Positions 1 to 6,992 of a stretch of 18,397 nt of DNA are shown here, piece after piece. Within the stretch, counting starts at the first letter, position 1, and each line of letters starts with the position of its first letter. Made by a program: the position numbers and the translations under genes. The notes under the pieces were generated by a model. The model did no database searches. It was not told the origin of the DNA and was given only the letters and a program-made list of their open reading frames with translations. Source of the stretch: an uncultured Selenomonas sp. (GTDB lineage: Bacteria; Bacillota; Negativicutes; Selenomonadales; Selenomonadaceae); contig CALGGN010000352.1 in assembly GCA_937915915.1 (NCBI GenBank), forward strand, positions 1 through 18,397. The letters are read 5' to 3'.

Positions 1-1
1 T

Positions 2-385
2 ATCCGCCGCAAAGCCATCCGCCATATGGAAAAAGGCCGTGTCGTGATCTTCGGCGCGGGCACGGGCAATCCGTATTTTTCCACGGATACGACGGCAGCC
101 CTGCGGGCGGCGGAAATCGAGGCGGATGTGATTCTCATGGCGAAGAAGGGGACGGACGGCATCTATGATTCCGATCCGAACAAGAATCCCGATGCCAAGA
201 AATTCCATGAGCTTTCCTATATCGAAATCCTGAACAGGGGGCTTGCCGTCATGGATACGACGGCGACGAGCCTTTGCATGGATAATAAGATTCCTTTGGT
301 GGTGTTCAATATCGACCAGCATGAGAATATCGTGAAGGCTGCGCTCGGCGAGGACATCGGAACGACAGTTGGGGGGGACAAATAA
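2..385 (+). CDS. pyrH: UMP kinase (uridylate kinase), 3' part only
   Basis: Bacterial hexameric UMP kinase phosphorylates UMP to UDP in cytosolic pyrimidine nucleotide synthesis. The gene enters from before the window; the open frame can be read from base 2. Visible family features are KGRVVIFGAGTGNPYFSTDT, where the GTGNP(Y/F)FSTDT stretch is diagnostic of PyrH, followed by AADVILMAKKGTDGIYDSDP-like sequence and the terminal ATSLCMDN segment. The ATG at 26 is internal and is not the real start. The stop TAA (383-385) shares its last base with the frr ATG, so the two genes are translationally coupled. Just before the stop is a run of seven G (371-377), which probably doubles as the frr ribosome binding site. 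Identification is secure; only the N-terminal part is missing. Confidence 0.96.
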   Translation: MRRKAIRHMEKGRVVIFGAGTGNPYFSTDTTAALRAAEIEADVILMAKKGTDGIYDSDPNKNPDAKKFHELSYIEILNRGLAVMDTTATSLCMDNKIPLVVFNIDQHENIVKAALGEDIGTTVGGDK

Positions 386-942
386 TGGTCAAAGATATTT
401 TATCCTCTCAGGAGGATCGCATGAAAAAGAGCCTGGAGGCGCTCAAGCATGAGTATGGCTCTTTGCGCGCGGGACGTGCGACACCGTCCCTTTTGGACAA
501 GGTAATGGTGGACTACTACGGTACGCCGACGCCGGTCAACCAAGTGGCGAAGGTCTCCGTGCCGGAGGCGCGCATGATCATGATCCAGCCATGGGAAAAA
601 TCCTTGCTTCATGATATCGAGAAGGCTATCATGAAGTCGGATCTCGGACTTTCCCCGAATTCGGACGGCACTGCGATCCGCTTGGCGATTCCGCAGCTCA
701 CCCAGGAGCGCCGTCAGGAAATCGTGAAGACGGTGGGCAAGAAGGCGGAGGAAGCCAAGGTTGCCATGCGGAATGTGCGCCGTGATGGGAACGACGCCAT
801 CAAGAAATTGGAGAAGGCCAAGGAAATCACGGAGGACGAGTCCAAGAAGGGGCAGGAAGATATGCAGAAGCTGGTGGACAAATATATCAAACTGGTGGAT
901 GGCGCGAAGTCCTCGAAGGAAAAAGAGGTCATGGAAGTCTGA
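385..942 (+). CDS. frr: ribosome recycling factor
   Basis: RRF works with EF-G to split the post-termination ribosome. The 185-residue product has the normal family length and the characteristic GSLRAGRATPSLLDKV stretch near the N-terminus (about residues 25-41), followed by VNQVAKVSVPEARMIMIQPW and the C-terminal helical RRDGNDAIKKLEKAKEITED region. The ATG at 385 was chosen because the N-terminus then aligns with known RRFs over its full length. It overlaps the pyrH stop by one base and has only a G-run (371-377) as Shine-Dalgarno. A second ATG at 421 has a better AGGAGG five bases upstream and would remove 12 residues. The stop TGA (940-942) overlaps the ATG of the next gene. Standard pyrH-frr context. 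Confidence 0.97.
   Translation: MVKDILSSQEDRMKKSLEALKHEYGSLRAGRATPSLLDKVMVDYYGTPTPVNQVAKVSVPEARMIMIQPWEKSLLHDIEKAIMKSDLGLSPNSDGTAIRLAIPQLTQERRQEIVKTVGKKAEEAKVAMRNVRRDGNDAIKKLEKAKEITEDESKKGQEDMQKLVDKYIKLVDGAKSSKEKEVMEV
402..423 (+). promoter_or_regulatory. internal Shine-Dalgarno plus ATG inside frr
   Basis: AGGAGG (410-415) lies five bases before an in-frame ATG at 421, which is codon 13 of frr. ATCCTC (402-407) can pair with GAGGAT (412-417) over a 4-nt loop, which would mask this site. It may be a chance result of the Gln-Glu-Asp codons. Conservation of the first 12 residues favours the upstream start, so this is at most a secondary initiation site. Confidence 0.3.
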
Positions 943-1148
943 TGGACTGCCCGGATATTTTGGCGCGTCCTTGGGACGAGGCGGAAGATATGCTCCGTTC
1001 GGCCGGAGTGCGCTACGAAGCGGAGCGGACACGTTCGCCCCGCCATTATTTCAAAACAGATGAGCGAGAGCTCTATGTTGTCCGTGCAAAGCAAGATGCG
1101 GACGGAATCTTGTGGGTGACGCTGGCCGCCCGCCAGCAGCATCTGTGA
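942..1148 (+). CDS. small conserved-looking protein of unknown function (68 aa)
   Basis: A 68-residue acidic/basic soluble protein with no signal peptide or membrane segment. Its ATG overlaps the frr stop (TGATG at 940-944), and its stop is one base before the strong Shine-Dalgarno of the ferredoxin gene, so it sits tightly inside the operon. This makes it a real gene rather than a chance frame. Visible features are an N-terminal AxxMLRSAGVRYEAERTRSP segment, a central RHYFKTDERELYVVRAKQD and a C-terminal LWVTLAARQ strand. The pattern suggests a small alpha/beta protein. I recall similar short proteins beside frr in other Negativicutes, but I cannot assign a function. The CDS call is confident; function is unknown. 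Confidence 0.8.
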   Translation: MDCPDILARPWDEAEDMLRSAGVRYEAERTRSPRHYFKTDERELYVVRAKQDADGILWVTLAARQQHL

Positions 1149-1164
1149 AAGGAGGTGTTCCAGC

Positions 1165-1335
1165 ATGGCATACAAGATCGGTGATGATTGCATTTCCTGC
1201 GGCTCCTGCGCCGCTACCTGTCCGGTAGAGGCGATCAGCGAGGGCAAGGAGCACTATGAGATCGACCCAGAGAAATGCGTGGAGTGCGGCGCTTGCGCTG
1301 CCGGATGTCCGGTATCGGCAATCGAAGCTCCGTGA
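1165..1335 (+). CDS. 2[4Fe-4S] ferredoxin (56 aa)
   Basis: A small clostridial-type ferredoxin that carries electrons for anaerobic redox enzymes. The 56-residue product has two CxxCxxCxxxCP cluster motifs, CISCGSCAATCP near the N-terminus and CVECGACAAGCP in the second half, each followed by a short hydrophobic VxAI turn. The length is typical. The ATG at 1165 follows AAGGAGGTG (1149-1157) at good spacing; the next in-frame landmark is already inside the first cluster motif, so the start is fixed. It is 16 bp after the 68-aa gene and is followed at once by an intrinsic terminator, so it closes the pyrH-frr transcript. Family and fold are certain; the partner enzyme is unknown. Confidence 0.96.
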   Translation: MAYKIGDDCISCGSCAATCPVEAISEGKEHYEIDPEKCVECGACAAGCPVSAIEAP

Positions 1336-1342
1336 TGGACGG

Positions 1343-1376
1343 CCCCTCTTGGCAGATCCGCTGAGAGGGGTTTTTG
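1343..1376 (+). terminator. intrinsic terminator after ferredoxin gene
   Basis: CCCCTCT (1343-1349) pairs perfectly with AGAGGGG (1364-1370). Two wobble and two GC pairs can extend the stem inward. TTTTTG follows at 1371-1376. It starts 8 bases after the ferredoxin stop. It probably separates the pyrH-frr-ferredoxin transcript from uppS-cdsA-dxr, at least partly. Confidence 0.85.
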
Positions 1377-1440
1377 TTAAGGAACCGGACCGAAACTTGT
1401 TTTGGGGTAGTTCCGAAAAGAACAGGAGACTGTACGGTTT

Positions 1441-2241
1441 ATGTGGAACAAGGTATTCGGGGGAGGCACGGAGGACACGTTTGAGGTGCCGAAGAAGGAT
1501 TCCCCGTTATTTGACAGGATAGATTGGAATCGCCTGCCGCGTCACGTGGCAATCATCATGGATGGCAACGGCCGATGGGCAAAGGGGCAGGGGCTGCTCC
1601 GCAGCGCAGGCCATACGGCGGGCGTCAAGACACTCAAGCATATTCTCAAGACCGCTGTGGGCCTGGGACTGGATGCTTTGACGGTCTACGCGTTTTCGAC
1701 GGAGAACTGGAAGCGGCCGCATGCGGAGGTGGATTTTCTCATGCACCTGTTTTCGGAATATCTGACCAGGGAAATGCAGGAGATGCATGAGAACAATGTG
1801 CAGATTCATTTCCTCGGCAGGATTGACGGTCTTTCGGAAGGCCTGCAGCATCAGGTGAGGGAAGCGGAGACGCTCATGCGGGATAACACGGGTGTGAAAT
1901 TCAACATTGCGGCGAATTACGGAGGGCAGGACGAGATCCTGCGCATGACGCAGACGCTGGCAAAGCGTGCAGCGTCGGGGCAGCTCCGTCCGGAGGATAT
2001 CAGTGAGCAGATGATCGAGGATACCCTGGACACCCATGGGAATCTTCCCGTGGATCTTGTGATCCGCACGAGCGGGGATCAGCGGCTCAGCAATTTCCTA
2101 TTGTGGCAGGCCGCGTATGCCGAGTTCTGGTTCACGGATGCGAACTGGCCGGAATTCACGCCGGAGCGCTTCGTGGATGCGATGGTGGACTTCGGGAAGC
2201 GGGATCGCCGCTTTGGCGGATTGAATGAGAAGAAATCGTAA
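1441..2241 (+). CDS. uppS: undecaprenyl diphosphate synthase (cis-prenyltransferase)
   Basis: Makes the C55 lipid carrier precursor by cis-condensation of IPP onto farnesyl-PP, for peptidoglycan and polysaccharide export. In the 266-aa product, HVAIIMDGNGRWA (about residues 35-47) carries the catalytic Asp41. Other family motifs are FSTENW (85-90), FNIAANYGGQDEI, and RTSGDQRLSNFLLWQAAYAE, where the RTSGxxRLSNF motif binds diphosphate. There is an extra N-terminal tail of about 20 residues compared with minimal UppS. The ATG at 1441 has AGGAG at 1424-1428, a rather long spacing of 12. The start is therefore slightly uncertain, but no better in-frame one was seen. A terminator precedes the gene, so it may have its own weak promoter in 1377-1440. 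It overlaps the cdsA Shine-Dalgarno. Confidence 0.96.
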   Translation: MWNKVFGGGTEDTFEVPKKDSPLFDRIDWNRLPRHVAIIMDGNGRWAKGQGLLRSAGHTAGVKTLKHILKTAVGLGLDALTVYAFSTENWKRPHAEVDFLMHLFSEYLTREMQEMHENNVQIHFLGRIDGLSEGLQHQVREAETLMRDNTGVKFNIAANYGGQDEILRMTQTLAKRAASGQLRPEDISEQMIEDTLDTHGNLPVDLVIRTSGDQRLSNFLLWQAAYAEFWFTDANWPEFTPERFVDAMVDFGKRDRRFGGLNEKKS

Positions 2242-2255
2242 GGAGCAAGAGCGGA

Positions 2256-3086
2256 TTGGTGACAAGAATCTTGACAGGCATTGTGGGCATTGCGCTCGCG
2301 GCCTTTATCATCCAGACCGGGGATTGGCCTTTTGCGGCATTTGCGCTTGTGCTGCCGCTGATCGGCTGGTATGAATATTCCAAGGCATTCATAAAAAAGG
2401 GGCTTCGCACCGCGTTTATCCTGGGTATCCTGGGGATTACGCTGATCTGGGGCTGTGCATGGCTTGGCAATATGGAAGAAATGGTGGCAGTCGTGACAGG
2501 GATCACGCTGGTCACGCTGCTTCTGACGGTGTTCCTGCATGGCAGGATATCGCCTGTGGAAGCAGGCATCTCCGTGGGAGGCATCCTCTATGTGGGCATC
2601 CCGTTTGCGCATCTGGTCATGCTGCGCTTTCTGGATGACAGGGTGATTGCGACGCAGCTGGGAGGATTCGAGCTGGGCTGCGCATATGTCTGGGTCATGT
2701 TCATCGGCACTTGGGCAAGCGATACCTTTGCGTATTTCACCGGCTCTGCCATCGGAAGCCACAAGCTCTGCCCGTCCATCAGCCCGAACAAGACGGTGGA
2801 GGGGTTTCTCGGCTCCGTCGTCGGCACGACAGCGTCGATTGCGGCTCTGGGGCATCTCTTTTTTGGATTCCCTTTGCCGGAGATGGCAGTGCTGGGCGTC
2901 CTGCTTTCCCTTTTCGCCACCCTTGGGGATCTGGTGGAATCGGTCATCAAGCGCCATACGGGCATCAAGGATTCGGGCAGTCTGATTCCGGGACATGGCG
3001 GGGTGCTGGATCGTTTTGACAGTGTGCTCTACACAGCGCCGATGGTCTATTACTTTGCCCTTATCACTCAATGGATGGAGAAATGA
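2256..3086 (+). CDS. cdsA: phosphatidate cytidylyltransferase (CDP-diacylglycerol synthase)
   Basis: Integral membrane enzyme that converts phosphatidic acid and CTP to CDP-diacylglycerol, the precursor of all phospholipids. The product is 276 aa with about eight hydrophobic segments spread over its length. The C-terminal CDP-DAG synthase signature is present (about 229-256): SVIKRHTGIKDSGSLIPGHG followed by GVLDRFD. SDTFAYFTG and SPNKTVEG (about 155-184) are further family motifs. The start is a TTG (2256) with AAGGAG at 2240-2245, ten bases upstream; a GTG directly follows it at 2259. The Shine-Dalgarno overlaps the uppS stop, so translation is coupled. Standard uppS-cdsA-dxr order. Confidence 0.96.
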   Translation: MVTRILTGIVGIALAAFIIQTGDWPFAAFALVLPLIGWYEYSKAFIKKGLRTAFILGILGITLIWGCAWLGNMEEMVAVVTGITLVTLLLTVFLHGRISPVEAGISVGGILYVGIPFAHLVMLRFLDDRVIATQLGGFELGCAYVWVMFIGTWASDTFAYFTGSAIGSHKLCPSISPNKTVEGFLGSVVGTTASIAALGHLFFGFPLPEMAVLGVLLSLFATLGDLVESVIKRHTGIKDSGSLIPGHGGVLDRFDSVLYTAPMVYYFALITQWMEK

Positions 3087-3096
3087 GGAATCCGAG

Positions 3097-4248
3097 ATGA
3101 AAAAGATTGCGGTTTTGGGGTCGACGGGCTCCATCGGCACGCAGACGCTGGATGTCGTGCGCGCGCATCCGGAGCTGTTTCATGTATCGGTCTTGGCTGC
3201 AAACGCAAGCGATGAGCTGCTGCAGCAGCAGATTGAGGAATTCCGGCCGGAGCTGGCGGTGCTTTCGGACGAAGCGGCTTACGGCAGGCTGAAATCACGC
3301 TACCATGGCGCGACAGAACTGGCGGGAGGCAGGCAGGCTTTCATTGATGCCGCGGCGTTCGGCGAGGTGGACACGGTAGTGACCTCCATGATGGGGTTTG
3401 CAGGGCTGGAGCCCACGATGAAGGCCTTGGAAGCGAAGAAGAATATCGCGCTTGCCAACAAGGAAACGCTGGTGGTGGCAGGCGAGATCGTCATGCGCCG
3501 TGCGAAGGAGCAGGGCGTTTCCATTCTCCCCGTGGACAGCGAGCACTGCGCTTTTTTCCAGTGCCTGCAGGGGGAGAAGCGGGACAGCATCGAAAAACTC
3601 CTGCTTACCGCATCGGGCGGGCCGTTCCGGGGGAAAAAGAAGGAGGAGCTTGCGCATGCGACGAAGGAGCAGGTGCTGAAGCATCCCACCTGGAATATGG
3701 GACAGAAAATCACGGTGGATTCGGCAAGCCTCATGAACAAGGGGCTGGAGGTCATCGAGGCAAAATGGCTCTATGGCGTGTCCTATGAGCAGATCCAAGT
3801 GGTCGTGCATCCCCAGAGCATCATCCATTCCATGATCCAGTTCCGGGATGGTGCGGTCATTGCGCAGCTGGGATCGACCGATATGAAGCTCCCCATTCAG
3901 TATGCGCTGACCTATCCGGATCGCACGACATCGGATTTTGAGCGTCTGGATTTCTGGAACATGAGGGATCTGACGTTTGAGGAGCCGGATACATCGACCT
4001 TCAAAGGGCTTCGTTTCGCCTATGAGGCAGGAGAGATGGGCGGCTCCATGCCCTGCGTGATGAATGCGGCGAATGAAATTGCTGTCGGGGCATTCCTGCG
4101 GGATGAAATCCATTTTTTGGATATCTATGATGTAATCGAGGAAACGATGCTGAAGCGTCCTTGCATTCTGGAACCGGAGCTGGAGGAGCTCTTTGCGGAG
4201 GACGCATGGGCACGTTCCTTTGCGGCAGAGTTTTTAAGGAAACGCTGA
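3097..4248 (+). CDS. dxr: 1-deoxy-D-xylulose 5-phosphate reductoisomerase
   Basis: Second enzyme of the MEP isoprenoid pathway; NADPH-dependent conversion of DXP to MEP. The 383-aa product has the NADPH loop GSTGSIG (8-14), ALANKETLVVAG (118-129), metal ligands in PVDSEH (Asp147, Glu149) and Glu218 of NKGLEVIEA, the phosphate-binding ASGGPF and HPTWNMG motifs, and HPQSIIHSM. The start ATG at 3097 has GAGG at 3085-3088 and begins directly with MKKIAVLGSTG; the open frame extends further upstream into cdsA but without family similarity. The stop TGA (4246-4248) and the last three sense codons lie inside the left arm of a large palindromic repeat, so the C-terminus may have been set by its insertion. 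The usual downstream rseP is absent. Confidence 0.96.
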   Translation: MKKIAVLGSTGSIGTQTLDVVRAHPELFHVSVLAANASDELLQQQIEEFRPELAVLSDEAAYGRLKSRYHGATELAGGRQAFIDAAAFGEVDTVVTSMMGFAGLEPTMKALEAKKNIALANKETLVVAGEIVMRRAKEQGVSILPVDSEHCAFFQCLQGEKRDSIEKLLLTASGGPFRGKKKEELAHATKEQVLKHPTWNMGQKITVDSASLMNKGLEVIEAKWLYGVSYEQIQVVVHPQSIIHSMIQFRDGAVIAQLGSTDMKLPIQYALTYPDRTTSDFERLDFWNMRDLTFEEPDTSTFKGLRFAYEAGEMGGSMPCVMNAANEIAVGAFLRDEIHFLDIYDVIEETMLKRPCILEPELEELFAEDAWARSFAAEFLRKR

Positions 4249-4396
4249 TTAAATGAGCTTTTGTCATTGTCGAAGGATTTTTCTGTCAGGCAAGAAAGAT
4301 GCCGTGAAGTCGTAGCAGAGCTACGTCGAACGGCATCTGACGAAGCATGACAGAAAAAGACTCGGCAAGGGCAAAAGGGAATTAATCAGTGTTTCC
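4238..4396. repeat. 159-bp imperfect palindrome (copy A) between dxr and galE
   Basis: The element folds back along almost its whole length. Outer arm GGAAACGCTGATTAA (4238-4252) pairs with TTAATCAGTGTTTCC (4382-4396), with one wobble. CTTTTG (4258-4263) pairs with CAAAAG (4372-4377). TTTTTCTGTCA (4278-4288) pairs perfectly with 4348-4358. AGATGCCGT (4297-4305) pairs with ACGGCATCT (4330-4338). The tip CGTAGC-AGA-GCTACG is at 4311-4325. The 20-nt core at 4308-4327 recurs exactly at 10912-10931. TTAA flanks it on the left (4234-4237) and, four bases out, on the right (4401-4404). It overlaps the dxr 3' end. It is probably a non-autonomous foldback or MITE-like element, or a large structured RNA; no transposase is nearby. 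Confidence 0.85.
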
Positions 4397-4476
4397 TTCC
4401 TTAAGATTTGAGTCCAGCAGAGGAAGTACAGCTTTTGCACGTCCTCACGCGAGTATGGAAAGGATAGTGGATATAT

Positions 4477-5466
4477 ATGGCGATTTTGGTTTGTGGCGGA
4501 GCGGGATATATCGGCTCCCATGCGGTGCATCAGTTGGTGGAGAAGGGCGAGGAAGTCGTGATTGTCGATAATCTGCAGACTGGGCATCGGGGGGCGCTGC
4601 ACCCGAAGGCGAAGTTTTATGAGGGGGATATCCGGGATGCGGCCGTGCTGGATCGGATCTTTACGGAGGGCAAGATCGAGGCGGTCGTACACTTTGCGGC
4701 GAATTCTCTGGTGGGAGAGAGCATGGAGAAGCCGCTCCTGTACTTCAACAACAATGTCTATGGCATGCAGGTGCTTTTGGAGGCCATGGTGCGGCATCAT
4801 GTGGACAAGATCGTGTTTTCCTCGACAGCGGCGGTCTATGGCGAACCGAAGCGGGTCCCGATCCTGGAGGACGACGAGACGGAGCCAACGAATACCTACG
4901 GCGAGACCAAGCGCACGATGGAAAAGATGATGAAGTGGGTGAGCCGTGCGGACGGCATCCGCTACGTCTCTCTGCGCTATTTCAACGCAGCGGGAGCGCT
5001 GGAGGACGGCTCGATCGGTGAGGCCCATCGGTGCGAGACCCATCTGATCCCGTTGATCCTGCAGGTGCCCTTGGGACAGCGGGAGCACATCACGGTGTTC
5101 GGCGATGATTATGATACGCCGGACGGAACCTGCCTGCGGGACTACATCCATGTGCTCGACTTGGCAGATGCCCATGTGCTGGCGCTGGATTATCTGCGCA
5201 AGGGCGGCGAGAGCAACATCTTCAACCTTGGAAACGGCCAAGGATTCTCGGTCAAGGAGATGATCGAGGCGGCGAAGAAGGCAACCGGCAAGGAGATCAA
5301 AGTGGAGATGGGCAAGCGCCGTGCGGGTGACCCCGCCCGGCTCATCGCTTCGAGCGACAAGGCGCGCAAGGTATTGGGCTGGAATCCGCGCTTTACGGAT
5401 GTGGAGCAGGTCATTGGGACTGCGTGGGCGTGGCACCGGAAGCATCCGAATGGATATGGAGATTGA
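4477..5466 (+). CDS. galE: UDP-glucose 4-epimerase
   Basis: Extended short-chain dehydrogenase that interconverts UDP-glucose and UDP-galactose (Leloir pathway and surface polysaccharide precursor supply). The product is 329 aa, the normal length. Rossmann loop GGAGYIG (7-13), DNLQTGH (31-37), catalytic Ser/Thr in FSSTAAVYG (about 114-122), and Tyr141/Lys145 in the YGETK motif. The later LRYFNAAGA and RDYIHVLDLADAH motifs are specific to GalE-type epimerases. ATG at 4477 has AAAGGA at 4459-4464. It lies 80 bp past palindrome A, and a LacI-type regulator follows 4 bp after its stop, suggesting cotranscription and sugar control. Some GalE enzymes also act on UDP-GlcNAc; the sequence alone does not decide this. 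Confidence 0.93.
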   Translation: MAILVCGGAGYIGSHAVHQLVEKGEEVVIVDNLQTGHRGALHPKAKFYEGDIRDAAVLDRIFTEGKIEAVVHFAANSLVGESMEKPLLYFNNNVYGMQVLLEAMVRHHVDKIVFSSTAAVYGEPKRVPILEDDETEPTNTYGETKRTMEKMMKWVSRADGIRYVSLRYFNAAGALEDGSIGEAHRCETHLIPLILQVPLGQREHITVFGDDYDTPDGTCLRDYIHVLDLADAHVLALDYLRKGGESNIFNLGNGQGFSVKEMIEAAKKATGKEIKVEMGKRRAGDPARLIASSDKARKVLGWNPRFTDVEQVIGTAWAWHRKHPNGYGD

Positions 5467-5470
5467 GACG

Positions 5471-6481
5471 ATGAAGGCAACGATTCATGATGTAGCAAAG
5501 AGAGCCGGTGTTTCGGTGGCGACGGTATCCCGCGTGGTGAACGGGAATTATCCGGTCAAGGAGGCGACGCGCCAGAAGGTGCAGGATGCCATCGATGCGC
5601 TGGAATACGTGCCGAATCTGCAGGCGCGGGAACTGAATCTGCAGCATTCTACCACCATTGGCGTGGTGGTGTCGGGATTCCAGGCACCATTCGCGGAAAT
5701 TCTGGGGGGAGTGGAACAGGCGCTGCGGCAAAGGAATTATGCAGTGCTCTTGGCTTGCGGGCAGCATGACCCGAAACAGGAGGCAGCCTGTATCCGCGAC
5801 CTGATGGGGCGCAATGTGTCAGGCCTTGTCGTGGTGAGTCCCCATGCAGAAAATTTCGGGAACGATTTCTATCAGGGCGCCGTCAAGCGCATGCCTGTCG
5901 TGTTTGTCAACAGCAGCACGCAGATCGAGCATGCATCCTATGTTTCCGGGGACGAAAAGAAGGGCGCCGAGAAGGCGCTCGCGCATCTCCTGTGGCACGG
6001 GCATCAGCGGATTCTGTTCGTGCGCGGCGATGACAGCGATTCCTGCAGGATGAAGGAGCAGGTCTACCGGGAGCTCATGGAGCAGGCGGGCATTCTCAAT
6101 GAGAGGTACATCCTAGGCATGGGAGGGAGCAAGGCGGAGAGCATGGAGCACGCAACGCGGCGGATTGCACGATACCTGAAGCTGTCGGACGTGTCGGCGA
6201 TTTTCTGCAGCAATGACCTGATGGGCGTCAGCGCGGTGAATGCGTGCAAGAGCCTGGGGAAATCCGTGCCGGAAGATATTTCCGTCGTGGGCTTCGGCAA
6301 TATTCCGCTGTTCCATTGCTTCGCCCCGCGGCTCACAACGGTGGATCGGAATATGCTGCAGATGGGCAAGCGTGCGGCTGAGATCATCTTAGAGAAACTC
6401 GGCGGCGCGGAGGATCAGCAGGCAGTGGTGGAAAGTATTCTGGTCGAGGGTGAAACGACTGCGGCGTGCAAGGAGATCTGA
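5471..6481 (+). CDS. LacI/GalR-family transcriptional regulator
   Basis: A 336-aa repressor-type regulator. The N-terminal helix-turn-helix is ATIHDVAKRAGVSVATVSRV (about 3-22), followed by VNGNYPVKEATRQKV and the hinge helix around residues 50-60. The rest is a periplasmic-binding-protein-like sugar-sensing domain with FCSNDLMGVSAVNACKSLG and GFGNIPLFHCFAPRLTTVD, typical of the family. The ATG at 5471 was chosen because GGAG (5458-5461) is nine bases upstream and MKATIHDVAKRAG is the usual family start; in-frame ATGs at 5450 and 5456 lie in the galE end. It is 4 bp after galE and 2 bp before the thioesterase gene, so it likely controls its own operon. No clear operator palindrome was found near galE. 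The effector is unknown. Confidence 0.92.
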   Translation: MKATIHDVAKRAGVSVATVSRVVNGNYPVKEATRQKVQDAIDALEYVPNLQARELNLQHSTTIGVVVSGFQAPFAEILGGVEQALRQRNYAVLLACGQHDPKQEAACIRDLMGRNVSGLVVVSPHAENFGNDFYQGAVKRMPVVFVNSSTQIEHASYVSGDEKKGAEKALAHLLWHGHQRILFVRGDDSDSCRMKEQVYRELMEQAGILNERYILGMGGSKAESMEHATRRIARYLKLSDVSAIFCSNDLMGVSAVNACKSLGKSVPEDISVVGFGNIPLFHCFAPRLTTVDRNMLQMGKRAAEIILEKLGGAEDQQAVVESILVEGETTAACKEI

Positions 6482-6483
6482 GC

Positions 6484-6903
6484 ATGATGGAAATCACGGA
6501 ATTGAAAGTCGGCATGAGCTCTGTGGCAGAGGATATCGTTACGGAGGACAAACTGGCAAATGCGATGGGAAGCGGCAGCCTCGCAGTTTATGCGACGCCT
6601 GCGATGACTTGCCTGATGGAAAAGGCTGCGGCGGATCTGGCGCAGCGCTGTCTGCCCGACGGCTGGACTTCGGTGGGGATTTCGCTCCGGGTGGCGCACA
6701 AGGCGCCGACGCCGCCGGGGATGAAAGTGCGCGCCGAGGCAAGGGTGACGGCAATCGACGGGCGAAAAATCAGCTATGAAGTCCATGCCTTTGATGAAAC
6801 AGAAGAAATCGGCAGCGGCACCCACGAGCGCTTTGCCGTGCCGTCGGAAAAGTTCCGGCAGAAGGCGGAGGCAAAGGGAAAAGGTCACATTAGAATTCCA
6901 TGA
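6484..6903 (+). CDS. thioesterase, FlK-like hotdog family
   Basis: A 139-aa hotdog-fold protein expected to hydrolyse acyl-CoA thioesters. Residues T38 (in ATPAMTCLMEKAA), E46 and H72 (in VAHKAPTPPG) have the same spacing (+8, +26) as the Thr-Glu-His catalytic triad known in fluoroacetyl-CoA thioesterase FlK, so the active site looks complete. This does not imply fluoroacetyl-CoA as substrate; many bacteria carry homologues of unknown substrate. ATG at 6484 has AAGGAG (6470-6475) eight bases upstream; a GTG at 6466 is in frame but inside lacI. It is 2 bp after the LacI-family gene and is followed by an intrinsic terminator, so it is the last gene of the galE unit. Confidence 0.85.
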   Translation: MMEITELKVGMSSVAEDIVTEDKLANAMGSGSLAVYATPAMTCLMEKAAADLAQRCLPDGWTSVGISLRVAHKAPTPPGMKVRAEARVTAIDGRKISYEVHAFDETEEIGSGTHERFAVPSEKFRQKAEAKGKGHIRIP

Positions 6904-6910
6904 AAAAGGA

Positions 6911-6938
6911 GCGGGAAGGCTTTTCTTCCTGCTTTTTT
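6911..6938 (+). terminator. intrinsic terminator after thioesterase gene
   Basis: GCGGGAAG (6911-6918) pairs with CTTCCTGC (6925-6932) with one wobble over a six-base loop, followed by TTTTTT (6933-6938). The preceding AAAAAGG could lengthen the stem. It starts 8 bases after the stop codon and closes the galE-lacI-thioesterase unit. Confidence 0.85.
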
Positions 6939-6949
6939 CGTTATATGAT
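6920..6949 (+). promoter_or_regulatory. possible promoter for the two-component operon
   Basis: TATGAT (6944-6949) is a fair -10 match, 43 bp before the response regulator start and just after the terminator. The -35 region near 6920-6926 (TTTTC-like) matches poorly. It is the best candidate in the 89-bp gap, nothing more. Confidence 0.3.
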
Positions 6950-6992
6950 AAAGCTGTTAGCGGTGTGAAGGGCGTGAAAGGATGGTTTTGCG

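Noticed and set aside
2995..3096. Upstream extension of dxr into cdsA
   Set aside because: The 34 extra codons overlap the essential cdsA C-terminus and bear no similarity to Dxr; ATG 3097 with GAGG upstream gives the normal N-terminus.
2079..3140. 353-codon minus-strand frame opposite uppS/cdsA
   Set aside because: It is antisense to two clearly identified genes, is His/Arg/Gln-rich as expected from the complement of GC-rich coding DNA, and shows no domain.
4397..4476. Promoter or LacI-type operator before galE
   Set aside because: TTGAGT at 4408-4413 has no matching -10 at proper spacing, and no symmetric operator-like site was found.
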